Made by a program: the position numbers and the translations under genes. This document shows, in pieces, positions 1 through 10,062 of a stretch of 64,000 nt of DNA. The notes under the pieces were generated by a model, which made no database searches, had not been told where the DNA came from, and saw only the letters and a program-made list of their open reading frames with translations. This stretch comes from Sphingomonas koreensis (GTDB lineage Bacteria > Pseudomonadota > Alphaproteobacteria > Sphingomonadales > Sphingomonadaceae): assembly GCF_002797435.1 (NCBI RefSeq), contig NZ_PGEN01000001.1:992001-1056000 (forward strand). The letters are read 5' to 3'. Within the stretch, counting starts at the first letter, position 1, and every line of letters starts with the position of its first letter.

Positions 1-1336
1 CCAGATCGACATCGTCGTCGGCACCCATGCCGTCCTCGCCAAGGGGATCGAGTTCAAGCGCCTCGGCCTCGTCATCGTCGACGAGGAACAGCGGTTCGGC
101 GTCACCCACAAGGAACGGCTCAAGGGCCTCAAGGCCGACGTCCACGTCCTCACCCTCACCGCCACCCCGATCCCGCGCACGCTACAGATGGCGATGTCGG
201 GCCTGCGCGAGCTCAGCGTGATCCAGACCCCGCCGGTCGATCGCCTCGCGGTCCGCACCTATGTCATGCCGTGGGACCCGGTCGTCCTGCGCGAAGCCCT
301 CCTCCGCGAACATTATCGCGGCGGCCAGAGCTTCCTCGTCACCCCGCGCATCGCCGACCTGCCCGATATCGAGAAGTTCCTGCGCGAGGAGGTGCCCGAG
401 GTGCGCTACGTCGTCGCCCATGGCCAGATGGCGGCGGGCGAGGTCGAGGAGCGCATGTCCGCCTTCTACGACAAGAAGTACGAGGTGCTGGTCTCCACCA
501 CGATCATCGAATCCGGCCTCGACATCCCCAGCGCCAACACCATGATCATCAACCGCGCCGACCGTTTCGGCCTCGCCCAGCTCTACCAGCTGCGCGGCCG
601 CGTCGGCCGGGCCAAGACCCGCGCCTATGCCTATATGACCACCGCGCCCCAGCGGCTGATGACCGAGGCCGCGGAAAAGCGCCTCAAGGTCCTGTCCGAC
701 CTCGAAAGCCTCGGCGCGGGGTTCCAGCTCGCCAGCCACGATCTCGACATTCGCGGCGCGGGCAATTTGCTCGGCGACGAGCAGTCGGGGCATATCAAGG
801 AAGTCGGCTACGAGCTCTACCAGTCGATGCTGGAGGAGGCGATCATGGACGCCAAGGCCGGCGGCCTTGCCGACGCGCGCCCGCGCGACCTGTCGCCCCA
901 GATCACCGTCGACGCCCCGATCCTGATCCCGGAGGGCTTCGTCCCCGATCTCGACCTGCGCATGGGCCTCTACCGCCGCCTGAACGAGGTCGAGGACAAG
1001 CGCGGCATCGACGAGTTCGCCGCCGAGATGATCGACCGCTTCGGCAAGCTGCCCGAGGAGACCGAGAACCTCCTGCTGCTGATCGAGGCCAAGCTCAACG
1101 CCAAGCGCGCCTGCATCGCCAAGATCGACGTGGGACCAAAGGGCGCGCTGGTCAGCTTCCACGAGGACAGCTTCCCCAGCGTCGAGGGCCTGATGGCCTA
1201 TGTCGCCAAGCTGGAAGGCACCGCCAAGCTGCGCCCGGACATGAAGCTGGTGATCAGCCGCGCCTGGGCGACGCCGCGGGCGCGGCTGAATGCGGCGGTG
1301 CAATTGTCGCGGGGGTTGGCGAAGGCGGCGGGGTAG
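1..1336 (+). CDS. mfd: Transcription-repair coupling factor Mfd, 3' part (5' end outside window)
   Basis: Mfd is a DNA translocase that removes RNA polymerase stalled at lesions and recruits UvrA. The reading frame is open from base 2 to the TAG at 1334-1336. Helicase motif II (DEEQ, about nt 80-91), motif III (TLTATPIPRT, nt 155-184) and motif VI (QLYQLRGRVGRA, about nt 577-612) appear in RecG/Mfd order. The C-terminal TRCF domain follows, so this is the second RecA-like lobe plus the C-terminal domain. The N-terminal UvrB-like part, the RNA polymerase-interaction domain and Walker A lie upstream of the window. The last 48 or so codons are duplicated in altered form at 2411-2551, beyond an inserted gene. 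This proximal copy has an intact frame and stop codon. Confidence 0.96.
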   Translation, partial: QIDIVVGTHAVLAKGIEFKRLGLVIVDEEQRFGVTHKERLKGLKADVHVLTLTATPIPRTLQMAMSGLRELSVIQTPPVDRLAVRTYVMPWDPVVLREALLREHYRGGQSFLVTPRIADLPDIEKFLREEVPEVRYVVAHGQMAAGEVEERMSAFYDKKYEVLVSTTIIESGLDIPSANTMIINRADRFGLAQLYQLRGRVGRAKTRAYAYMTTAPQRLMTEAAEKRLKVLSDLESLGAGFQLASHDLDIRGAGNLLGDEQSGHIKEVGYELYQSMLEEAIMDAKAGGLADARPRDLSPQITVDAPILIPEGFVPDLDLRMGLYRRLNEVEDKRGIDEFAAEMIDRFGKLPEETENLLLLIEAKLNAKRACIAKIDVGPKGALVSFHEDSFPSVEGLMAYVAKLEGTAKLRPDMKLVISRAWATPRARLNAAVQLSRGLAKAAG

Positions 1337-1450
1337 TCGGACAAGCTCAAACTATAAAATCACCACCCTCGCACTAATTACGAAAGGTGAAGCAAGTCGT
1401 AGACACGGAGAATACCGCTTTCGAATTCAACCTGCTACCTATCAGGCTGA

Positions 1451-2407
1451 ATGACACTGGTTATGACAAAGCGGAAGAAATCACCACCGACGGCCAAGCC
1501 TTGCATTTTCTGTCCGCGACCGCGCGGCAGCAAGGAGCACTTTTGGCCTGAATGGATGCACCCCATATTGCCGCCACCGCCTGTAGAGCCGCGTCACAAT
1601 AGGCTCGCGTTCAGTTCGTCGCCTTTTACTGAAATGACGAAACAAGGGCGCGAAAACACTCAAGGTTCACTCTACAATATCCGCATGAGGGTTGTGTGCG
1701 CTAGGTGCAACAACGGCTGGATGAATACGCTGGAGACTGATGCGAGACCACATCTCACTCCACTAATAACGGGTGAGAGGGTAACGCTTGATCGTGCAGC
1801 TCTCGACATTGTGGCTAAATGGATCACACTGAAGATAATGGTGGCCGAACACGCTGAGGACGATCTCGCTGTCACCCCTCGCTCGGATCGGATGTCATTC
1901 CGCGATCATGGAATAATCCCGCCCTATTTCCGCATCTACGTTGCGTCTCACGCGCTACCCTTTGAAAAATCCGTGGGCTATTTTCGAAATAGTCGAAGCC
2001 TAGCAATTAGGCGTGAAGGTGAAAACTCGCCCAAAAATCTCTCGGAAATAATATCGAGATCACTCCAAGACGAACCTCCAAAGTTCTCACCACCTCTAGG
2101 AGATGTATCGAACAATATTCAAACCGTCACCTTCTTCCTTGGAATGGTATTTGTTCATGCGACGGCAGCTCGCGTAGACGGTTTTGAAATCGAAAATATG
2201 GTCCGAATGCCTACGCTTTACGACACAGCCCGGATTTGGCCCCCGGCCGGAGGGGGGATGGATTGGCCACGTGAACCTGCCTTCAATCTTAAACAGGTGG
2301 ATTCGATTGCTGGGAGCATGGAGACGGGATTCAGGGCTCAGAACTTGTTCTGGGTTAGCGAGGCACCAGAGCAGGAAACGAGCGCCTTTCCCGGAGGGAC
2401 TGAATGA
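1451..2407 (+). CDS. HNH-type nuclease-like protein (318 aa)
   Basis: The N-terminus has a CxxC pair (CIFC, about residues 18-21), then KEHFWPEW (about 29-36), and further on CARCNNGWM (about 83-91). The order CxxC, EH-x-x-P-x-W, CxxCNxxW is the signature of a family of HNH-fold proteins with a zinc-binding frame. The rest, to residue 318, is not recognised. The ATG at 1451 follows a weak AGG-type ribosome site (about 1441-1446); an ATG at 1463 is possible. Codon use is markedly lower in GC than mfd, which points to horizontal acquisition. It stands alone between mfd and the second mfd tail, with no methylase or helicase partner in view. A role in restriction or mobile-element biology is inference; only the fold-level call is supported. 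Confidence 0.6.
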   Translation: MTLVMTKRKKSPPTAKPCIFCPRPRGSKEHFWPEWMHPILPPPPVEPRHNRLAFSSSPFTEMTKQGRENTQGSLYNIRMRVVCARCNNGWMNTLETDARPHLTPLITGERVTLDRAALDIVAKWITLKIMVAEHAEDDLAVTPRSDRMSFRDHGIIPPYFRIYVASHALPFEKSVGYFRNSRSLAIRREGENSPKNLSEIISRSLQDEPPKFSPPLGDVSNNIQTVTFFLGMVFVHATAARVDGFEIENMVRMPTLYDTARIWPPAGGGMDWPREPAFNLKQVDSIAGSMETGFRAQNLFWVSEAPEQETSAFPGGTE

Positions 2408-2410
2408 CCC

Positions 2411-2551
2411 GATGGCCTATGTCGCCAAGCTGGAGGGCACCGCCAAGCTACGCCCCGATATGAAACTGGTCATCAGCCGCGCCTAGGCGACGCCAAGGGA
2501 GTGGCTGAATGTAGCGCTGCAATTGTCGCGGGGTGGGCGAAGGCAGCGGCG
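2411..2551 (+). pseudogene. Decayed second copy of the mfd 3' end
   Basis: This stretch aligns with nt 1192-1336 at roughly 87% identity by hand count. The first 24 codons after the shared ATG differ at six positions, all synonymous third-base changes. After them the TGG codon has become TAG, several missense changes follow, and one base is deleted near the end. The first part therefore diverged under protein-level selection and lost function later. It fits either the original mfd tail displaced by an insertion or a tail from a relative's mfd brought in with it. Confidence 0.85.
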
Positions 2552-2591
2552 TGAGAGGAAAGGCGCCCTATCCAACGAGAGGACCCAATGG

Positions 2592-3119
2592 ATGAAATGG
2601 CTCATTTCCTGGCTTGAAACCCATCAAGCACTCTCGGGTTGGGCCCAATTTGCCGGTGCCATGTTGGCCCTGTTAGTCACTTACCTAACAATTCTCATTC
2701 CGATCTGGCGACGCAAACGGCAGTTACGCAACGCGGCGCTGCGTCTGATCGCTAACGGTTATGAAGCAATCGAGAGCTATCATTACACTTCCGGCAACTT
2801 TCTGCCTCTTGCCATCTCATTGCGCGGCGCCGCGATGATGATGGCGAGCGTAGCCAACGAAATCGATCGCTTCCCGATCTATGAGCTGGACGATCAGGGT
2901 CCGCGCTCCACAGCGCGTACGCTTGTAGCAATCGCCGGATTGCTGCGAGGCATACAACTCTATCTTGAATCCCTTGAGGCAGCACTTGGTGATAACGCCA
3001 TGAGCGTCGAAGAGCGCGATCTGATGCGATCCTTTCTTCAAGAGCAGATGGTCTTCGTTCAAAATTTGCTGGCAGGCAAGCTTGTGGCGCGACCGATTTG
3101 GCCAACACCCAGTTCCTAA
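2592..3119 (+). CDS. Hypothetical protein with an N-terminal membrane segment (175 aa)
   Basis: The protein is not recognised. From the ATG at 2592 it begins MKWLISWLETH; one hydrophobic segment (about residues 19-39, GAMLALLVTYLTILIPIW) is followed by a basic stretch (RRKRQ). The remainder looks helical and soluble, including FLQEQMVFVQNLL near the end. GAGAGG at 2577-2582 is a well-spaced ribosome site for 2592. In-frame TTG codons upstream (from 2523) fall inside the decayed mfd tail and are less likely starts. GC is lower than in neighbouring core genes, so it may be part of the inserted DNA. A single-anchor membrane protein with a cytosolic domain is as far as the sequence goes. Confidence 0.6.
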   Translation: MKWLISWLETHQALSGWAQFAGAMLALLVTYLTILIPIWRRKRQLRNAALRLIANGYEAIESYHYTSGNFLPLAISLRGAAMMMASVANEIDRFPIYELDDQGPRSTARTLVAIAGLLRGIQLYLESLEAALGDNAMSVEERDLMRSFLQEQMVFVQNLLAGKLVARPIWPTPSS

Positions 3120-3529
3120 ATCTATGCGCTACCGAGACGCCGAAGTTGACGTAGCCCTAGGTCATTACCGGATCGGAGAAATTAATAACCAACAGAACGA
3201 TTCTAGATGCATTCTCGAAAGGCTGAATAAATACAATTAGGATGCATCCGAGCCAACATAGCGCATTCAATCTCTTGCAATGTTGGATTTCGTCTGCTCA
3301 CCTCACCCAGTCGCATGACGACCGCTCTTTGATCCTGTCGATCCGCACGTGCCGGACAGCAACCTGACACCCCGCCGACAAAGGCGACAAAGTTGACAGA
3401 ATGAATCGCGTTGCCCGTAACTTCGTCAACTTCGGCCGAGATGCGCCGCGACACTGGCAAGCACTGGCCAACCCCGCCCTTTTCCTCACCCTCTCCGTAT
3501 GTTAACCATCTTCTTCGAAGGGGAAGAGG
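3120..3529. other. 410-base stretch without a convincing gene
   Basis: This is lower-GC sequence between the membrane protein and the GAF gene. Reverse-strand frames here (3203-3559, 3298-3489) show no recognisable protein, have poor codon bias, and the longer one overlaps the start of the GAF gene. The right part (about 3480-3529) must hold the GAF gene promoter and its ribosome site GGGGAAGAGG. No tRNA, repeat or recombination site was recognised, although the region could contain the outer boundary of the accessory segment. Confidence 0.5.
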
Positions 3530-4027
3530 ATGCCGCATCACGACATCCCGGGCCGCCACGAGCGGCTGGCGCAGGCGATCGGCCTGCTCGATTCAGCGTC
3601 CGGCCGGGACGATGCCACCGCGATCCTGCGCGATCACGCCCGCGCCATCGCCGATGCCGACGGCATCACCGTGGTCCTGCGTGAGGGCAAGGAGGTGTTC
3701 TACGCCGCCGAGGATGCGATCAGCCCGCTTTGGACCGGGCAGCGCTTCCCGGTCGAACGCTGCATCTCGGGCCTTGCGATCATGGCGGGCGAGCCGATCC
3801 TGATCCCGGATATCCGCAACGATCCACGCGTTCCGCTCAACGCCTATCTCGCCACCTTCGTCGCCAGCATGGCGGCGTTCCCGATCGGGCGCACCGCCGC
3901 GCTCGGCGCCTATTGGCGTCAATCCGGCGCGGTCGACCTCGAAGCCGCCGGGCTGATGACCCGCCTCGCCGCCGCCGCGGCTCGCATCTTCGACCCCAGC
4001 GCCCCGCCCGCCCGCAAGGCCGGCTAA
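3530..4027 (+). CDS. GAF-domain protein (165 aa)
   Basis: A small stand-alone GAF-type sensor domain. The pattern (ILRDHARAIADADGITVVLREG, then FPVERCISGLAI, then GEPILIPDIRNDPRV, then a hydrophobic strand around FVASMAAFPIG) matches the middle and end of GAF folds. No kinase, GGDEF or HTH domain is attached. It should be cytoplasmic, as no signal peptide is present. The ATG at 3530 has a strong GGGGAAGAGG site just upstream. The ligand is unknown. GC returns to the chromosomal norm here, so this gene is probably resident core DNA next to the accessory stretch. Confidence 0.75.
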   Translation: MPHHDIPGRHERLAQAIGLLDSASGRDDATAILRDHARAIADADGITVVLREGKEVFYAAEDAISPLWTGQRFPVERCISGLAIMAGEPILIPDIRNDPRVPLNAYLATFVASMAAFPIGRTAALGAYWRQSGAVDLEAAGLMTRLAAAAARIFDPSAPPARKAG

Positions 4028-4160
4028 CGCTCACATTGACTTTTGGCAGCATTGTTGCCATATCGCGCCGCAGCGAGGCGTCATGCAGCGTGATCGGTCG
4101 CTCGGGTTCGCCCCGAACGCCCCGGCTCCGCCTCGGTTGATTACAGGCTTCCCTAGTCAC

Positions 4161-4185
4161 GCGGGTCGTCATTTTTTGACCCCGC
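4161..4185 (+). promoter_or_regulatory. Hairpin in the leader of the DEAD-box helicase gene
   Basis: GCGGGTC and GACCCCGC flank a T-rich loop (ATTTTTT), giving a 7-bp stem with one bulged base about 53 bases before the TTG start. It could be a terminator-like or cold-responsive leader element. Long structured leaders are common for cold-induced helicases, but no functional evidence is visible here. Confidence 0.3.
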
Positions 4186-4237
4186 CTCCGTGCGCGCTTT
4201 CGGCGTGCGCGTCGGCCGTTTTTGCAAAGAGATTCCT

Positions 4238-5770
4238 TTGACGCAATTCAACACCCTCGGCCTGTCCGAGACCACCCTCGCCGCGCTCGCTGCGAAGGGC
4301 TACACCACCGCGACCCCGATCCAGGCGCAGTCGATCCCGGCGCTGCTTGAAGGGCGCGACCTGCTCGGCATCGCCCAGACCGGCACCGGCAAGACCGCCG
4401 CGTTCATGCTGCCCTCGATCGATCGCCTGATCGCGTCGGGCAAGCGGGCCCAGCCGCGCGGCTGTCGCATGCTCGTCCTTGCGCCCACGCGCGAACTGGC
4501 CAGCCAGATCGCCGAAAGCGCGCGCCAGTATTCGAAGGGCACCAAGCTCAGCGTCGCCACCGTGTTCGGCGGCACCTCGATCCACAAGAACAAGACCGAC
4601 CTGGCGCGCGGCGTCGATATCGTCGTCGCGACCCCGGGCCGCCTCGTCGACCTGATCGACCAGTGCTACGCGATCCTGCTCGGGATCGAGATCCTCGTGC
4701 TCGACGAAGCCGACCAGATGATGGACCTTGGCTTCATCCATGCGCTGAAGCGCATCGTCCGCGAGCTGCCGAGCAAGCGCCAGACTTTGTTCTTCTCGGC
4801 GACCATGCCCAAGTCGATCCGCGACCTCGCCAACCAGTTCATCCATGAGCCGGTCGAGGTGAAGGTGACCCCGGTGGCCACCACCGCCGAGCGGGTCGAG
4901 CAGTTCGTGACGCATGTTAGCCAGAGCGAGAAGCAGTCGCTGCTGACGATCAAGCTGCGCGACGAGAGCATCGACCGCGCGCTGATCTTCACTCGCACCA
5001 AGCATGGCGCCGACCGCGTCGTGAAGCTGCTCGCCGCCAGCGGCATCGCCGCCAATGCGATCCACGGCAACAAGAGCCAGCCGCAGCGCGAGCGTGCGCT
5101 GGGCGAATTCCGCTCGGGCAAGGTCAAGCTGCTGGTCGCCACCGACATCGCCGCGCGCGGCATCGACGTGTCGGGCGTCAGCCACGTCTTCAACTTCGAG
5201 CTGCCCAACGTGCCGGAACAATATGTCCACCGCATCGGCCGCACCGCGCGCGCGGGCAATGACGGCGTGGCGATCAGCTTCTGCGCCGATGACGAGAAAG
5301 CCTATCTGCGCGACATCGAGCGGCTGACCCGTCAGAAGCTGACGGTGGTCCCGCTGCCCGAGGACTTCGTCAACGAATCGGCGAAGATCAAGTCGAGCCG
5401 CGGTCCGGTGACGATGAGCCGCGACGAGCAGAACGGCCGCAACGGCCGCGCCATGCAGGGGCGCGGTGGCGGCCATGGCGGTCAGGGCCGCAATGGCCAG
5501 GGCCGGGATGGCCAGCGCGGTCCGCGTGCCAACCCCGCCGGCGATCGTCGTCAGGGCGAGCAGCGTGCTGACCGCCCCCAGGGCGAGCGCCACGCGCGTC
5601 CCGAGGGGCAGCGCCAGACGCTCGGCGCCAGCTTCGGCGGGCGCGAGGGTGGCGAGAACCGCAGCGGCCAGCGTCCGCAGGGCGATCAGCCCCGCTTCTA
5701 CGGCCCCAGGAAGAAGAAGTGGGCGCCCCGCCCCGCCGGCGGCGGCCAGCGCAGCGGCGGCCGCGGCTAA
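4238..5770 (+). CDS. DEAD-box ATP-dependent RNA helicase (RhlE-like, about 510 aa)
   Basis: The protein unwinds RNA duplexes using ATP and is likely used in RNA decay, ribosome assembly or cold adaptation. The Q motif (TPIQAQSIPALL), Walker A (AQTGTGKT, about residues 46-53), VLDEAD (about 155), SAT, ARGID and HRIGRTAR are all present in order. The C-terminal third after about residue 390 is low-complexity and rich in Gly, Arg, Asn and Gln with repeated GRNGQG and RPQGE units, typical of RNA-binding tails. The best start is TTG at 4238 (protein MTQFNTLGLSE), preceded by AAGAG at about 4227-4231. A GTG at 4190 would add 16 residues with no similarity to the family. The 210 bases upstream give room for a long leader. 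Confidence 0.93.
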   Translation: MTQFNTLGLSETTLAALAAKGYTTATPIQAQSIPALLEGRDLLGIAQTGTGKTAAFMLPSIDRLIASGKRAQPRGCRMLVLAPTRELASQIAESARQYSKGTKLSVATVFGGTSIHKNKTDLARGVDIVVATPGRLVDLIDQCYAILLGIEILVLDEADQMMDLGFIHALKRIVRELPSKRQTLFFSATMPKSIRDLANQFIHEPVEVKVTPVATTAERVEQFVTHVSQSEKQSLLTIKLRDESIDRALIFTRTKHGADRVVKLLAASGIAANAIHGNKSQPQRERALGEFRSGKVKLLVATDIAARGIDVSGVSHVFNFELPNVPEQYVHRIGRTARAGNDGVAISFCADDEKAYLRDIERLTRQKLTVVPLPEDFVNESAKIKSSRGPVTMSRDEQNGRNGRAMQGRGGGHGGQGRNGQGRDGQRGPRANPAGDRRQGEQRADRPQGERHARPEGQRQTLGASFGGREGGENRSGQRPQGDQPRFYGPRKKKWAPRPAGGGQRSGGRG

Positions 5771-5797
5771 GCAAGCACGTTCCGGCGCGCCGGGCGG

Positions 5798-6751
5798 TTA
5801 CCGCCGCCCGCGCGCCGCGTCGTCGGCCTGCGCTGCGATCAGCCGGCCAACCCGCTCCGCGCCCGTGACGGCTTCGTTGCCGCCCGTGCCGATCAGCGGC
5901 GCGGCACGGCGATACAGGTCCAGCGCCTCGCGATAGTCGCCCGCCGCCTCGGCGCACAGGCCGAGGTCGAAGGTGATCGACGGGTGATTGGGCGCCTGCC
6001 CGTCCATCACTTTCCACGCGGCGCACGCCCCGCGCAGGTCGCGCTGGGTCTGCCGGACAATGTCCTTGAACGGACGGTTGAGTTCCTTCGCCAGCCCCTT
6101 GGTGCTTTCGCGGAAGCGGATACTGTAGGTCTCGACCACCGGCGCGATGTCGCGGCGTACCTCGCCCGCGATCCCCTCGATCATGCCGCGCACCGATTCC
6201 TCCACCGTGCGCGCGGGGTCATCGCCCCGGCACCAGCTGATCTCGTCGCGCTTGGGCTTGGCCGCCGTATAGATGATGCGTCCGTCCGCCGTGCGCGCCA
6301 GGCGCAGGTCGGCGTTCACATTCACCACGCGGCGGGTGCAGTCGACCTCGACCTCCGCCTCGCGCAGGCACTTGCCGCTGTCCTTGCCGCCCTCGCGTTC
6401 GACGCAGCGCTTCTGCTTCTGCTTGAAGCGGCTTTCCTGCACGCCGCTCGTTACCGCACCGCTCAGCACGCCGTCCGGCCCCTGCCCGCCGCCGAACGCC
6501 GCGATCAGGTCAAAATGCGGACGCCCCTCAATGTCGGGCTGCGACAAGGCGCGTTCGATCGCCATTTCCAGCTGCCGCCCGTCGCGTCCGTTGAACCGGT
6601 CGATGCCCAGCGAATCGAGCAATGCGGCCTCGCGATAGGGCGCTGCGAACTTACCCGTCATCTTCACCGCTTCGGCAAATGCCGGCTGCGCGGTGACTCC
6701 CGCCGCGCTCACGCACAATGCCGCATACCGCCCGAAACGCTTCGTTCCCAT
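5798..6751 (-). CDS. Hypothetical exported protein with a C-terminal TPR-like region (317 aa)
   Basis: The function is not recognised. From the start at 6751 (MGTKRFGRYAALCVSAAG) it opens with a signal peptide that probably ends near AFAEA. The middle has several cysteines (CVE, CLR, CTR, CRG), which suggests disulfides in the periplasm. The last 60 residues (PSITFDLGLCAEAAGDYREA and following) have the spacing of a tetratricopeptide-like repeat. A longer version starting at 6850 is possible, but its extra residues do not look like a leader. The gene is transcribed away from the atp operon, with 234 bases between the two starts, so both promoters should lie there. It is convergent with the helicase gene. 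Confidence 0.72.
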   Translation of the reverse strand: MGTKRFGRYAALCVSAAGVTAQPAFAEAVKMTGKFAAPYREAALLDSLGIDRFNGRDGRQLEMAIERALSQPDIEGRPHFDLIAAFGGGQGPDGVLSGAVTSGVQESRFKQKQKRCVEREGGKDSGKCLREAEVEVDCTRRVVNVNADLRLARTADGRIIYTAAKPKRDEISWCRGDDPARTVEESVRGMIEGIAGEVRRDIAPVVETYSIRFRESTKGLAKELNRPFKDIVRQTQRDLRGACAAWKVMDGQAPNHPSITFDLGLCAEAAGDYREALDLYRRAAPLIGTGGNEAVTGAERVGRLIAAQADDAARGRR

Positions 6752-6985
6752 GATTTCCCACCCGCAATGCTCAAGAGAGCAAGAACCCGTTACGGTTTTG
6801 CATCGAAGGCGCGGTGGAACAAGACCGACATTCCTGTCCGCAATCTTCATCGAAACGTCACACGGGTTGAATCCCCCGCCCCCCTTTGCTACGCGCCCGC
6901 CAACCCAAGCGGGGCTGCCGGTTCATTCGGCGCGCCCCTTTTTCGCATGGGGCCATTTCGAGATTCCAAAAGGAAGCACGCGTCC

Positions 6986-9081
<2,096 letters not shown>

Positions 9082-9090
9082 TTCGCCGTC

Positions 9091-9158
9091 GCCCCAGCGA
9101 ACGCTGGGGCATCGTACGGCAGGGGAAACCCTCATGAGATCCCGGCTTTCGCCGGGAT
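9091..9158. repeat. Two hairpin repeats in the atpA-atpG gap
   Basis: Hairpin 1 is GCCCCAGCG-AA-CGCTGGGGC (9091-9110) and hairpin 2 is ATCCCGGC-TTTC-GCCGGGAT (9139-9158). Both stems are perfect. The second resembles a dispersed intergenic repeat common in sphingomonads and related alphaproteobacteria. Neither is followed by a T-run, so they are more likely to stabilise mRNA or attenuate weakly than to terminate. Confidence 0.75.
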
Positions 9159-9175
9159 GACGTGATAGGAAGAAG

Positions 9176-10057
9176 ATGGCCAGCCTCAAGGCACTCAAGG
9201 TCCGCATCGGCTCGGTGAAGTCGACGCAGAAGATCACCAAGGCGATGAAGATGGTCGCCGCCGCCAAGCTGCGCCGCGCGCAGGAAGCGGCCGAGGCCGG
9301 GCGTCCCTACGCCCAGCGCCTCGAAGCCGTCGTCGCCTCGCTCGCCAGCAAGGTGAGCATCAGCGAAGCCTCGCCCAAGCTCCTCGCCGGCACCGGCAAG
9401 GATCAGGTCCATCTGTTCGTCGTCGCGACGTCGGACAAGGGCCTTGCGGGTGCGTTCAACACCAACATCGCCCGCCTCGCGCGCCGCCGCGCGCAGGAGC
9501 TGATCGCCGAGGGCAAGACGGTAAAGTTCTACACCATCGGCAAGAAGGGCCGCGCGGTGCTGAACCGTCTCTTCCCCAAGGACATGGCCCATTCGATCGA
9601 GCCGGGTGACCTCGGCAAGCTCGGCTTTGCCGATGCGCGCGGCTATGCCGACGATCTGATCGCCCGTTTCGAGGCCGGCGAGTTCGACGTCGCGCACCTC
9701 TTCTACTCCAACTTCAAGTCGGTCCTGACCCAGGAGCCGACCGAGCAGCAGATCATCCCGGTCGCGATTCCCGCAGCGCCTGAGGGCGACGCCGCGGCTT
9801 CGGCCGTCACCGAATATGAGCCGGGCGAAGAGGAAATCCTCGCCGACCTGCTCGGCCGCAACGTCGCGATCCAGCTCTACCGCGCGATCCGTGAGAACGC
9901 CGCGTCGGAACAGGGCAGCAAGATGACCGCGATGGACAACGCCACGCGCAACGCGGGCGACCTGATCAAGCGTCTGTCGATCCAGTATAACCGCGCGCGT
10001 CAGGCGGCGATCACGACCGAGCTGGTCGAGATCATCTCGGGCGCCGAGGCGCTCTAA
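9176..10057 (+). CDS. atpG: F1 ATP synthase gamma subunit
   Basis: The central-stalk gamma subunit, 293 aa. The N-terminal helix contains [18 protein letters not shown] and [15 protein letters not shown], and the C-terminal helix contains the family signature [13 protein letters not shown] with [27 protein letters not shown] precedes the ATG at 9176. It follows the hairpin-bearing gap after atpA, and its stop is 5 bases before the start of an unrelated lipoprotein gene. Confidence 0.97.
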   Translation: MASLKALKVRIGSVKSTQKITKAMKMVAAAKLRRAQEAAEAGRPYAQRLEAVVASLASKVSISEASPKLLAGTGKDQVHLFVVATSDKGLAGAFNTNIARLARRRAQELIAEGKTVKFYTIGKKGRAVLNRLFPKDMAHSIEPGDLGKLGFADARGYADDLIARFEAGEFDVAHLFYSNFKSVLTQEPTEQQIIPVAIPAAPEGDAAASAVTEYEPGEEEILADLLGRNVAIQLYRAIRENAASEQGSKMTAMDNATRNAGDLIKRLSIQYNRARQAAITTELVEIISGAEAL

Positions 10058-10062
10058 ACCCC

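Larger units (their letters stand above)
1337..2551. mobile_element. Probable inserted segment at the mfd 3' end, bounded by a duplicated mfd tail
   Basis: The bases after the mfd stop are AT-richer than the surroundings and contain one gene (HNH-like). That gene stops at 2407, and a second copy of the mfd 3' end begins at 2411. Gene-end copies on both sides of a foreign segment are typical of elements that integrate into the 3' end of a gene and rebuild it. No integrase, transposase or terminal inverted repeat is visible, so the mechanism is not known. The right limit of foreign DNA may extend to about 3500, since the next gene is also lower in GC. Confidence 0.6.

Noticed and set aside
182..1303. 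Long antisense open frame opposite mfd
   Set aside because: It mirrors the coding strand's GC-rich third positions and has a sequence of repetitive Ala/Asp/His/Leu character with no domain; mfd itself is unmistakable.
3203..3559. Reverse-strand frame between the accessory segment and the GAF gene
   Set aside because: It covers the GAF start and ribosome site, shows poor codon bias and no recognisable protein.
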